DNA of 64,000 bases from Choricystis sp. odSpoLacu1 (lineage: Eukaryota; Chlorophyta; Trebouxiophyceae), in assembly GCA_958009055.1 (NCBI GenBank), contig OY253654.1, positions 124,001 through 188,000 on the forward strand. Direction: 5' to 3'. The notes under the pieces are model-generated. The model was not told the origin of the DNA. It was given only the letters and a program-made list of their open reading frames with translations, and ran no database searches. Numbering within the stretch: the stretch's first letter is position 1; each line of letters opens with the position of its first letter. The translations under genes were made by a program, and so were the position numbers. Below, one piece after another: positions 30,047-41,300 of the stretch.

Positions 30047-30680
30047 ATGCGCTTGTTTGGCTGCTTGACAGCGGCGCCGGTGGCGGCCGAGGTGGGCCCG
30101 AGGCAGAGAAGCGTGGCGGGGAAGGCAAATCGTGCCCACTAGAATCTGCCAGCACCGCCACTCCTCGTGCTCCGCACAGCCTCGTACACCCAGCCTCAAT
30201 TTCAACAGAAATTGAGGCTTGTGGCTTGCGCGCGACACGGAGGCTAGGTGGCGGTGAACGCTGACACACCCTCCTCCCCTGCCTTCCCCCACCCCACAGC
30301 TTCCGGCCCCCCTCCCGCTGCCCACCAACGAGACGACTGTGGTGGCCTGGCAAACTGCACCTGTTGCCCTCCAGCTGCCTTCTCTGCCGGCGGCCAAGCT
30401 GCCCTGGTGGCAGCGGTGGGCGCGCGCGTGGTCCGACGCGGCGCGTCGGCGCCAACCGACCGCCCTGCGCCCGCCGCCGCTGCCCGACCTGCCGCGGGCT
30501 GCTTCGTTGGCAGGGCCGAAGTCGTGCAGCTTTCCGGCGCCGGCGGCCGACCTGGAGGCCGGGGCCTCTGCTCTGGTGGTGCGGTCGCCGCCGCGCCACT
30601 GGAAAGCGGTGACCCCCGGTGAAGGCGCGGTGGCGGCGGGCAACGCGTGGGCGCCCATGACGGTGGAGGTGCTGGAGTGA
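30047..30680 (+). CDS. Hypothetical protein, 141 aa, Trp-rich core
   Basis: Exon 1 (30047-30091, 15 aa, MRLFGCLTAAPVAAE) is joined to exon 2 (30300-30680) in phase by a 208-nt intron with GTGGGC and CCCACAG ends. The core carries KLPWWQRWARAWSDAARRR, a Trp/Arg-rich helix, then Pro-rich sequence and a final segment (SPPRHWKAVTPGEGAVAAGN). No family is recognised. Its intron holds the extended hairpin described separately. Confidence 0.5.
30153..30256 (+). ncRNA. Extended intronic hairpin, possible small-RNA precursor
   Basis: The tip is a perfect 12-bp inverted repeat: AGCCTCAATTTC (30192-30203), loop AACA, GAAATTGAGGCT (30208-30219). Further out, CCTCGTG (30163-30169) pairs with CACGGAGG (30236-30243) with one bulge, and CACCGCCA (30153-30160) pairs exactly with TGGCGGTG (30249-30256). 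The middle section pairs only partly. The whole lies inside the intron 30092-30299. A miRNA-like precursor or a decayed inverted-repeat element are the main readings; structure alone does not decide. Confidence 0.4.
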
Positions 30681-30833
30681 TGATGGTGAGAGAGAGTCCT
30701 GTGAGAGAGAGTTTCGGATGTTTTTTTTGTGTGTGCTTTTTCGTTTTCCTTTAAACCCTGCCTTTCCTGCCTTTCCGCCCCCCACGCTCGCCCTGGGCCC
30801 GTGGTAAACATCAAACGGTCTTGTCTCAAGAGC

Positions 30834-31998
30834 TCAAAACTTGTCCTTGTGCGCCCGCACAGCCGCAAACGCGGCCACGTCATCCGCGTCAGCCCCCACC
30901 CCCGCCCCCGCCCGCACACCCGGATCCCCCGGCCTCAAAAAGGGGTTGGTGTCCAGCTCCTCCCCCAGCAACGACGGCACCGTCGGCTCCCCCGCCGCCC
31001 GCGCCGCGTCGATCGCGGCCGCGCGCGCGGCCAGGGCCGCGTTGCCGGGATCCACCGCCCTCGCCCACCGCGCGTTGGACTGGGTGTACTCATGCGCGCA
31101 GAAGACGCGCGTGTCGCGCGGCAGGGCGGCCAGCTTGGACAGGGAGGCCCACATGGTGGGGGGGTCGCCTTCAAAGAGGCGGCCGCAGCCAAGGGCGAAG
31201 AGTGTGTCGCCACAGAACAGGGCGCCCGCGTCTAGAAAGTGGAACGACACGTGGCCGCGCGTGTGGCCGGGCGTGTCCAGGCAGACGCCGGTAGCGGCGC
31301 CAACGGCCAGAGGCTCGCCGTCGGCGAGGGCGACGTCGATGCCGGGGATGCGGGCTTTGTCGGCGGCTGGGCCGATGATTGAGGCGCCGTATTTTGATTT
31401 CAGCGCCAAATTCCCGCCTGTGTGGTCAAGATGATGGTGTGTGTTCAAAATCAGGTCGAGGCGGCCTCCACTGTCGGGGGGGAAGAGGAGGAGAGGGGGA
31501 GGAGGTGAGAGAGGGTGAGGGAGAGTGAGAAACGCACGACCGGTCGGTGTCTGTCTCTCTCTCCAGCCAGCACGCGCACAGACACACGCACACCAACCCT
31601 CACTCAACTGCGCGTCCACAGCAGCCGCCACGGGGTCGGCTTCAGATGGGTCGACGATCGCAGTGGTCCCCGTCGCTCCATCCACCAGCAGCCACGCATA
31701 GTTGTCAGACAGGCAGGGGACGCGGTACACGGTCAGCCCGCCGCGGGAGGGGGCGGCGGGCGTCATGGAGGCGGTGGCGGCGCGGGCGGCTGTGGGAAAG
31801 AGGAGAGTGTGGCGGCGGAGAAGGGTGTGGGGTGTGTGGGGTGGGTTGGTGAGAGCAGGGTCTCGGGTCAGGGGCGCGCATTCGCCCCCACGCGCTCTCT
31901 CCCTAACGCGTGGCACACTCACAATGCCTTGCTCGAGCTCCAGGAATGATGTAGCGCAGGGCACGTCCAGCGAGCGCGCTGGGAGGCAGCGTGAACAT
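30834..31998 (-). CDS. GLO2: Hydroxyacylglutathione hydrolase (glyoxalase II)
   Basis: Metallo-beta-lactamase-fold enzyme hydrolysing S-lactoylglutathione to D-lactate and glutathione. Exons 31923-31998, 31594-31789 and 30834-31470 give 302 aa. The leader MFTLPPSALAGRALRYIIPG with following Arg residues predicts mitochondrial import. The body reads YRVPCLSDNYAWLL, AIVDPSEADPV, then the metal motif THHHLDHTGGN, TPGHTRGHVSF, FCGDTLFALGCGRLFEG and HEYTQSN, all metal ligands present. The donor of intron 2 (31593) was chosen because it alone keeps phase. The C-terminus ends AVRAHKDKF. Confidence 0.95.
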
Positions 31999-32641
31999 TG
32001 AGAAAGGGCTCGCGATTTGTGCAAACAAACGAAGAAAAAAACATCATTTACACTCACACACTCGTCGCTCTCTCTCACTCTTCTCTCTCATTCCAGTTCG
32101 CAGTGTAGTACATAGAAAAAAAAACACAAGGGGACGTTTGGTAGAAGAAAAAGACACACACGTTTGTGGGGGGGCCCCGCGGCACATCACGACCCCCCGC
32201 ACACACGCACACACACACTCTCTCCACACTCCGGCGCGCTCGGAACAACCCGAGTGTTCGGGGAGCGCGGGCCAGGTAAAGAACAAAGGGGGTGATACAC
32301 AAAAAGAACACGTTTTGGGGGGGATCGTTGGGTGGTGGTCGCACACGTTTTGATGGAAAGTTGTACAAAGGAGAAAGCACAAAGGGTTTGTTGGGGCGGC
32401 ACGATAGATCAGCGCGGCGCGTTGGTAGTGGTACAGTAAAGACAAGGGACAAAACAGGGGGACAAGGCGTCGTTTGGGTTATGAATCAAGGGGATCACGT
32501 TTGACGGAAAAACAAAGCAAAAAAAGCAAACACACGGGCGCCGGGCCCTGCACAAAGTGTAGCAGCTTAAAAATGGACAAAGTGTTGGTTGTTGGTACAC
32601 GTTTTTGTGTTGGAAGCAGCGGGGGGTGGTTGTTTTCTTTG
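31999..32641. other. Intergenic region, glyoxalase promoter and B3 3' UTR
   Basis: A 643-bp AT-richer spacer between two minus-strand genes. It should hold the glyoxalase II promoter on the left and the B3 gene's 3' UTR on the right. AAAAAA, GTTTG and ACACAC stretches are common. No gene is seen. Confidence 0.55.
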
Positions 32642-33947
32642 TCACTGGGCAGCGGGCGCGACAGCATCCGTCGCCCCACCATCCCCCGGCAGCGGCACCG
32701 TCACCACCGACCTCACGGGAGCCGCGCACGCCGCCCCCTCGGGCGCGGGCGGCGGTGTGGCGACGGGCGGGGCAGCGGCCGACTCGGCTTCGGCGGCACG
32801 CGCGACGGCGGCGAGCAGAGAGAACCCGCGCGGGGGGGGGAGGGGGCGGCGGCGCGCGCACGCCGCCTCCACCCCCGCCCATACGCCGCCCAGGCGGTGG
32901 CGGCGGCGGCCTCGGCGCCCGCTCCAACCGCAGCCGGATGCGGGGGGCGTCGCCGCCAGCGGCGCCCGCGTGCGCGGCGCCCGCGCGCTGTGGCGGCGCG
33001 TCCACGCGCGACAGGTGGACGACGTCGCCGACGCCCACCCTCGCTGCCGCCGCAAACTGTTTCCACCCAGCGCGCAGCTCGTACGAGTAGCGGGAGGGAA
33101 CGCAGCGGTAGGTCATCGGCCAGACCGCCCCCGCGTCGTCCACCACCTCCACTGACAGCTGCACCGGCCCTCCGCCCCACGCCGCGGGGACGGGGGGCAG
33201 CAGCTCACGCGCCATCTCTTTGGTGAGGCACAGGATGTGGTCGCACGATTTGGCGTCCATTTTTTTGGAGAGCTCGGCGCCCGGGGCGGTCGGCGTGGCG
33301 GGGTGGTGGGCGGGGGCCATGGACGGTCGGGGCACGGCCACGGGGGGGGGGGGGTGGGGCAGGCTGACGGGCGGGGGTGCGGTCGCCAGCAGCTGCAGAG
33401 CAGGCGGGGACGGTAGGGTGGTAGCGGGAGGCGGGGGCGTCGGTTTGGAGTCGGTCGCGCCGTTGCGGCTGCCGCCGCCACCGCCATCAGAGGCGCCCGC
33501 TGCCGCATCAGCCAGCGAGTCCAGGCAGCCGGACCCATCGCCCGAGGTGGGTGGGTCGGCGGCGCGCGCTGCGGTGAGCGCGGCTGCGGCGACTGCGCCA
33601 GCAGACGCACGCGCCGCCAGCGCGGCCTCCGCGGTGCTCAGTGCAGCGTTCCTTTCCATCAGGGACGCCTCTGCGCGCGCGAGGGCGGCCGACCGAGCAG
33701 CAACCGCCGCCTCTGCCGCCGCGACTGCCGCCTCGCGTGACGCCAGCGCGGCCGCCACCCCGGCCAACGCGTCCCGCTCGCCGCCTGGCACGCTGGACAG
33801 GGCGGCCACAAAGGAGGCGGTGGGGGTGGACCGCCGCCGCTTGGCGAAGCGGGGGAGGGGGGGTGGACCGCCGGAGGAGTCCTCGGCGTGGGGGGGAGGC
33901 GGCGGCGCGCCGCCCGGGTCGGGCGGGGGGTCGCCGCCGAGGGGCAT
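32642..33947 (-). CDS. B3 DNA-binding domain protein
   Basis: Plant-lineage transcription-factor domain. From the ATG at 33947 come Pro/Gly-rich sequence with a basic patch (PRFAKRRRS), an Ala/Glu/Arg coiled-coil stretch (about 33620-33780), a Ser/Pro linker, then the B3 fold at about 33000-33270: KSCDHILCLTKEMARELLPP, WPMTYRCVPSRYSYELRAGW and VGDVVHLSRV. After the domain the frame shifts by one base at a nine-G run (32832-32840 on the plus strand); the shifted frame gives a plausible end at 32642 (SVVTVPLPGDGGATDAVAPA). About 430 aa in all. Target genes are unknown. Confidence 0.8.
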
Positions 33948-34712
33948 GGCGGAGGGGAGGGGGAAGAGGGTGGAGGGAGACGTAGTGTGTGCGGTGTGGG
34001 GTCGTGCCTGTGTGTGGGGGCGGTTTAAGGTTGTCAGCGAGTTTGGGGCTGCTTGCGTGGAGGGGGCGACTGCTGACGGGGAGTGGAGCCCGGGGCTCTC
34101 CAGCTTCCGCGGCGTCACCAGCGCCCCTCTCACACTGCCCCGACACCCCCACTCAGTCGCCACGACCGCCCGCCGTCGTTGTGGGGCCAAAAACGGGGGC
34201 CAGGGCGGCGCGGGTGGGGGGCGCGCGCGCTGCGCGCGCGCTCTCACTCAATGGCCAGGTCCGTGCGGCCTGCCCACCCGGTCTGTGCCTTCCACACGCG
34301 ACAGACAACGCGTGCAGAGACCCACATGGCCAACAGGGCGGATCAGAGTCCCTGGCGCGGCGCGGCCAACGCTTGGGCGCCGTCCATTCGACTACAGCAC
34401 TCCACGTTTTTGTACGAGGGCGCGCTCGCGCACGCCCACCTCTAGCCGCTCCACGCGCGCTTCCTGCCTGCCATCTGTACCTGACGAACACAGTGGGGCT
34501 TGTCGAGGCGGGGGAGGGGAGGGTATGGTGCGCGGGGGGGAGGTGGGCCGAGAGGCCCGGCGCCGAAGAGAGAAAGTGTTGTGAAGACGACCGCAGCCCC
34601 GCCGAAAAACAAACTCGACTGCCACAACCTCGCTCCTCGCGCTCTCGCGGTCCTCACAACACACCGCACGACACCGCGCGTTCCACCTCAACAGCACACA
34701 CTCCCATACACC
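33948..34712. other. Divergent promoter region, 765 bp
   Basis: Longest divergent spacer here, between the B3 gene and a tail-anchored protein gene. It is GC-rich and has weak open frames on both strands but none with a recognisable protein. It could hide an unannotated 5' exon of the B3 gene. Confidence 0.45.
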
Positions 34713-35242
34713 ATGCCCCCTCCTTCCATCACCATACCCGCCACCGACGGCCTCACACCTCCCGCCCCCCCACCCGCCCTCTCCCCCGCCGCGCGCGGCG
34801 ACCTGGCCACCGCCCTCGCCGCCGCCTTCGACCCCGACTTTGAGTGAGTGTGATTGTGTTATGGCCTCCACACGCTGTCCGAGGCGGCAACGAGGCGACG
34901 GTTGCATTTGTTCACGCGCCCTTCTTTTCCTCCCCCAGCCTGTCGGCCCCCACCCCGCCCTCCTCCTCCAAGCACGCTCGCAATCTGCTGCGCACCGTGG
35001 TGGCGTGCAGGCGCGAGTATGCTGCCGCCCGAGGTTTGGACGATGCCGACATCGCGTGGGGCGAGCTGGCCACGCTGCAGGGGGTGCTGGCTGACCACGC
35101 GCCGACCCCGCCCTCGGCCGACGGAGGCTGCAGGGCGGCGTTCGATGCCGCGATTGAACAGCGTGCCACCGACCGTCGGTGGAAGAAGAGGGCGGTGGTG
35201 CTGGTTTCGTTCTGTGTGGGGGTGGTGGTCGGTCGGCGTTGA
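34713..35242 (+). CDS. Hypothetical tail-anchored protein, 144 aa
   Basis: Exons 34713-34843 and 34939-35242 join in phase through an Asp codon. The N-terminal 45 residues are Pro/Ala-rich; the middle is helical with conserved-looking polar residues (KHARNLLRTVVACRREYAAA, then WGELATLQGVLADHAP). The C-terminus is basic and then hydrophobic (RWKKRAVVLVSFCVGVVVGR), as in a tail-anchored membrane protein. No family is recognised. Its stop lies only 71 bp before the UTP20 start on the same strand. Confidence 0.6.
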
Positions 35243-35313
35243 AACACAAAAAACGCTAAAACGACGTTCCTCACAATTTCTCTTCTCTCTTCCTTTCAAA
35301 CGCGCCCGCGCCC

Positions 35314-38300
35314 ATGTCGTCCTCCTCCTCGGACGACGGCGGGCCGGGCCCACCCCCCAAGAAGCGCCGCTTCATCCACAAGAGCGCGGTGGCGGCTGCG
35401 AATGAGGTGGGTGTTGGCGGCGGGGGAGGGAGGAATGTGGAGTCCCGACGGCTGCCCCCTGTAGCGCCGCCTGCCCCCGCAAGTCAGCTGCTCCCCCTCC
35501 ACTACACATCTGGTGGTGCAGTGTGGTCCAGCACGGGGCGCCATGCGGTGCACAGAGCGCGGCGTGTGGTCGCCAGCAGGCACCCCGCATGTCGACGGCT
35601 ACTAACGAAACGGACGCACCAATTCCCTCCCCTTCCCTACCTCCTCCTCCCCTCCCACCAGGTCCAAGTCGACGTCTTCCGAGGACTCGACCTGCAGGAT
35701 GACCTACCACCGGGCGCGACCTCGTTCTACCAGGTAAGCGTGTGTGTTTGAGGGGACACGTTTTGGCTGCCAAGAAACCGCCCCCCGCTCTAGCTCACTC
35801 CTCCCTCCCCTTACCCAGGCCGAACTCGATCGCTGGCGCGAGCTGTGCGCCGCCTCCGACTTTCTGGCCATCGTGCGCACCACCGCCCCCCTGAGCGTGT
35901 CGCTGCCGCAGGTCGTGCACAACGCGCCGTCCCTGCTGGACGCCCTGCTGGCCGCCACGCGGCCGGGCGCTGAACTCTCAGCCGACGCAGTCTCCGCCCT
36001 GCTGACCGCCCTGGCGCGCGACCTGCAGGCGGACGCGGTGGTCAGCGTTGTGCCGCGCGCTGCCGCGGCTTACTCGGCCTGGCTGGCCGCGGGCGGCGAC
36101 CGCGACGCCACCGTCCTGACTGCCGCCTACACGTGGCTGGGCACCACGCTGCGCGTGCTGGGGCGGTACGTTGCGTCTGATGACGGCCTGACGGCCGCAC
36201 TCGCCGCATCCCGCCCACTGCGCGTCGTCGACGCGCCGTCAGCGTGCCGCCTGGGCGCCCAAGCGGCTGCCCACCTGCTGCGCCGGTGCGCACGGCGCGA
36301 GGTGGGGGCGGGCGTGGCGGCGTTGTTGGCGGATGGCGAGGCGGCGGTGGCGGGCGGCGCAGACGTCGACGCAGCCGCTGCTTCTGTCGGCTTGGCTGTC
36401 GGCGACGCGTCCCTTGGCCCAGGCACCAGCCTCCACTCCCGCGCGGACGCCCTAGTTACGGCGTTGTTGGTGGCATCAAGGCCTGCTGGCGTGACTCTGG
36501 CGCGCGCTGCGGCAGCCCTCGCGACGAACCGCGTCGCGTGGCACGTGCGCCGCCACAGCGCGGCCCCCCTGTGGGCCACCCTCCTCACCGAAGCCTCTAC
36601 CCGCCTCGACACCGTCCCCACCGACCCAGAAGGCGTGGCGGCGGCCCTGGACCTGGTGGCCGCCACCGCGACCGTCGGGCGCGGCGCGCGCGTGGACGAC
36701 TGGAAACCGTTGTGGGCGTTGGTGACCCGGGCAGCGAGCATGCTGCCCGCGGCCGACACAGCCCCCGCCGGTACCACAAACCTATGCTCCTCCGTCGCCC
36801 GCCTGGCGTCCGCCATCGCGGACGGCCACCGGCGCGCGGTGGGCGCGTCGGGCGGCCCCCCTGCCCTTGTGGCGGCCGCTCCCGCCGCACTCTCCTCCCT
36901 GCTCACCACTGCGCCCCTCGCCCCCGCCTCCTCCATCGGCCGCGCCCTGCGCCGGGCGGCAGGTGGGGGCGCTGCGGCGCGAGCCTTGGCACCACTCGCT
37001 CTAGCGCCGCTGGCGCGGGCGGTGGCCGCGGGTGGGAGCGCGCGTGCGGGCGCGCTGGCCGAGCTGCCTGCTGCCCTCGCCGACCTCGACCCCTCACCCT
37101 GCCCCGCCCTGCCCCTCCTCCCGCTGGCGGGGGGGGGCGGCCCCGCCCTGGCGGCTGACGTGGACGCCACCGCCCGTGCGCGCGCGTGGCCGGCCAGCGG
37201 GCGCCCACCGCGCGCCGACGCGGCCGCCACGGCGGCCGCGCTCGCGGCGCTGCCGCACGCGGTGCGCGCGCCCTCGGCCGCCGCGGACGCGGCCCAGCAA
37301 GCGTTGCGAGCGGTGGAAAGAGCGCGTGATTCTGCCTCTGTTGCCGCCTCCGCCGCCACAGACGCCGATCTGGCGGCCGTGGAAGCAGCCGCGCTGCGCG
37401 CGCTTGCAGCCGCGCGCTCCACCGCGCGCGCCGCCGACCCGCTCGCCGCCCTCGCCCCGCGCTGCATCGCCCTGCTGCTGGCCCGCCCCACCTCCCCCGC
37501 CGTCGTGCGGGCGGCGGCGGACGTGCTGACCGCCGCCGCGGGCGCGGGCACTGCCCTGTCCCCCGAAGACGGCGACGCTGTGCGTTCCGCGCTGGCGCCC
37601 GCCCTCGCCTCCCCCGCCGCCGGCCTGCGCGGCGCCGCGCTGGCCGCCGTGGTGGCATGGACCGATGCAGCCGCCACTCCTTTCACCACGCTGGTGGCCC
37701 CGCTGGGCGGGGACGTCGACGTCGCCACCGGGCGCGCGGCCGCCGTCGCACTCGGCCGCGTCGCCGACGCTGCTGCTCGCACCGGCCCTGCCGCTCTCCC
37801 TCCCTCCCTCCAGGACGCCGCCCTGCACGTCCTGCTCGGCGCGCTCCACGCTCGCTTCTCCCCGCTGTGGCCGGCTGCGGCGGACGGTCTGGCGACGCTG
37901 CTGGCCGCGCGGCGGGCGGAGGCATGGCCGCCGCTCCACCGCGCGCTGGCCGGCGCGCAGGCCGCCGCGCTGGCAGGCGACGGCCCATCCAAGGCCGATG
38001 CCGACGCCGACGACGGCACCGACGACTCCGCCACCAGCGACGACACACTGGGCGGGCAAGCCAGGCTGGAGGCCACCCTCTCGGCCGCTGCAACCGCCGG
38101 CAGTGTCGGCGCGAGCGGGGGCGCGGCGGGCGCGCGCACGCGCGCGTCCCACCTGCTCAAAGCGTTGGCCAAAACGGCGGGCGGGCCTGCACGCCACGTG
38201 GCCGCATGGTCGCCCCTGTTTCTGGCGTTTGACGGCGCCCGGCCTGGCGGTGGCGACGACGACGAAGGTGAAGGTGGCGACGATGGTGAAGGTGGCGATG

Positions 38301-41300
38301 ATGGCGCCACCCCTCCCCCCACCCGCCGCATTTCGCTGCGCGCCTGGCGCGACCTGGCCCTGGACTGGCTGGCCGTCGTCAAGGCCGCGGGTGGCGCCCT
38401 GCGCGGCGTGGAGAGCACGCGCGGCGGCATCGCGCGTGCTCTCGGTGCCGCGCTGCGCGACGCAGACGGCCGCCTGCAGGCCGCCGCCCTGGACGCCGCG
38501 TCCCGCGGCCTCAAGCTGGACTGGATGGCGCCCGTGGCGGGTCGCCTGGCCCGCCTGGCGGACGATGCCACCCTGCGGCGGGAGCTGGTGTCGTTCCCCG
38601 GCGCGCGCGGCGCCGACGGCGGTGTCGCGGACGAGGCGCGCCCCCCCCTGCTGGCCACGCTGGCCGCCCTGCTGTGGCCCAAGATGAGGCGGCGGTCGGG
38701 ACGGCTTGGGGGCAAGGGTGCCCCCGGTTCGGCTCGCGCGGCGTGTCTGAACTTTTTGGCGGCCGCTGCCCCAGGCGCCGAAGCACACGCGTGGGCGTCG
38801 CTCTTTGTCGCGCCGCTCGCGCGCGCGCTCGCGCCGCCAGACGGGTCGCCTCCCCCGCCGCCCACCCCCATGGCAGACGGCCTGTTCAGCCGCCCATGGT
38901 GGGCCATCGAACTCGAGGCCGGCCGCCCAGCCGCCTGGTGGCTGGCCGCTGCGCCGCGCGACGCGCTGGCCGCGCTGCCCGCGCGCGTGCGCCTCGGCTT
39001 TGCCCACGGCGCGGCCGACGTCGTCGACCGCGCCGGCCACGCGCTGGGCCCCTGCCTGGCCCCCATCGTGGCGCTGACGGCCGCCGTGTTCGATGCCTCG
39101 CCGCCGCCCGCGCCCGGCGCGCCGCCGCGCGAGGCGGCGGCCGCGCGCGACGTTCGCGCCGCCGCGCTGCGCGCCGTGGCGGCTGCCCTCGACCGCTTCC
39201 CCGACGCCGCCGACTGGACGGGGCTGTGGGACCGCCTGCTTCCCGCCGCCGCGTCCGCCACCGCCCGCGCCGCCCCCGGCGGCGGCGGCGCGCGCGCGCC
39301 GCCGACGCTCGAGTTGGCGGCCGCGCTCGCGTCTGCGCCGCGCCTCGCGCACGTGCTGGCAGACGCCCTGCCGGTCGCACCGTGGACGCCTCCGCCCAAG
39401 GCATCCGCCAGCGACAGCGAGGATGAGGAGCCGCCGCCACCGCCACCGTGCCCGGCGGCAGGGTCTGCCGCCGCGCCGTGGGCCGCGACACACTCCGGCT
39501 CGTCCCTCATCGCCCACCTGCCGCGCGCGCTCGCCCTGGACGCCACCCCCGTCGCCAGGGACACCGCCCTGCGCGTACTGGAGAGTGTGTGCTCACTCGG
39601 AGGCAGCTACGTGGAGGCCGTGCTGGGACCGCACGCGGGCGACCTGCTGCCTGCGCTGCAGGCGCTCGCGGGCGCGTCTGCTCCCGGCGCGCCGGCCACG
39701 CCGCCACCCTCTGCCCGCGTGCGCACGCGCGCGTTGACGGTGCTGGAAGCGTTGGCTGCTGCCGCGCCGGCGGGGCCCACCGCGGGCGCCCCCCTGGCGC
39801 GCGCGCTGTTGCCGCTGTTGGCGCCCGCGCGCAACCGCGGCGGCGGCGCGCGCGCCGCGCCCACCACCGGCCGCGCTGCCGCCGCCCTGGCGGCCGTGCT
39901 GAAACGGGCGGCCGATGGTGGCGGCACCCTGGCCGACACCGACGTGGCCGCCGTGGCGGCCGCCCTGACGGCGCCCCTTGCCGTGCGCGCGGCGCCCGCC
40001 GACCCCGACCGCGCGTCGCTGCTTGCCGCGTGGACCGCGCTGGCTGAGCGTCATGCTCCTTCCCTCGCCCCATCCGTCGCGGCCTTGGTGGCCCTGGATG
40101 CCGCCTCCACCACCGAAGTCGGCGCCCCCGACTGGGACGCCCGCATCGGCGCCTACACGCGGCTGGCGGGCGACGACGTGGCCGACGCGCGCGCCACGCG
40201 GCGCGTGCACGCGCCACGTGGCGCGGCCGCCCTCGCCGCCCGCGCCCTGGCCGACCTGGCCAACCCGGACGACCTGGGGTTGAGGCATGCCGCGGCCGCC
40301 GCGCTGGGCGCGCTGGTGCGGGAGGCGGGGGAAGGCGTGGTGGATGCGCCTGTTTCTGCGTCCGACCGGTCAACCCACGCCAACCTCGCCGCCCTGGCCG
40401 ACGGCCCCATCTTCGCCGCCGCCCGCCGCGCCGCCGGCCCGGGCGACGCCGCCGTGCGCCAGGAACACTTGGCCTTGTTGCGTGGGCTGGCGCTGGCGCG
40501 GCCGGGAAGGTATCCTGGGCTCGCTGCCCTGGCTGACGCCAGCGACCCGGAGGTCGACTTCTTCCTCAACGCGGGTCACCTGCAGCTGCACCGCCGCTCC
40601 CGCGCCCTGGGGCGGCTGGCCAGGATGGCGGGCGACCTACCGGCCGGCACGTTGGTCGGTGTGGCGTGGCCCATTGTGGAGGCGGGGTTGTTGACCGCGG
40701 GCGGCGGCAGCGGTGGCGGCGAAACCTCTGCCCTCGCGGCCGCCCTGACGTCGGGCGGCCACGGCGCCGCCACATCTCGCGCCTCCCGCGCTGCCTCCGT
40801 GGCGGACGCCGCCGTCGACGCCGCGCGCGCGGTGGCGGCCGCCCTGGCGTGGCCTCAATACGCACAAGTGTTGGGCCGCGCGCTGCGCCTCGCGCGCGCG
40901 CACGCGGTCGCGCGTGCGCCGCTGCGCGGTCTGTGCGCCGTCGTGGACGCGTTCCACTTTGAGCTGCCGGGCGCCAGCGCGGACGAGCTGGCGGCGGCGG
41001 CGGACGCTGTGGACCGGGAGGCCAAGGCAGCGGAGGAGGGTGGAGTGGGTGGCGGTGCTGCGCCGCCCGCTGATGACGACGACGAAGACGACGACCCCCC
41101 CTCCACCACCACCACCACCACCACCGCCCAAGACATCCAGCGCGCCCTGCTGGACCGCGCCCTGCCTGCCCTCGTCTCCTCCCTTGTCGTCGACGGCGAA
41201 CCCCGCGTCGGCGTCGCGGTCGCGCTGGCCGCCCTCGTGAAACGCCTGCCCGCCTCCGCCGCTCGAGCCGTGCTGCCGCGCGCGCTGCAGACGGTGGCGG

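Noticed and set aside
32044..32452. Small genes on the minus strand between glyoxalase II and the B3 gene
   Set aside because: The frames are AT-rich, lack codon bias typical of this genome, and overlap each other; they look like UTR sequence.
36127..39564. Open frame of 1,145 codons on the minus strand, antisense to UTP20
   Set aside because: It exists because the GC-rich sense gene rarely uses codons that give antisense stops. Its product is an Arg/Ala/Ser shadow with no domain, and UTP20 on the other strand is well supported.
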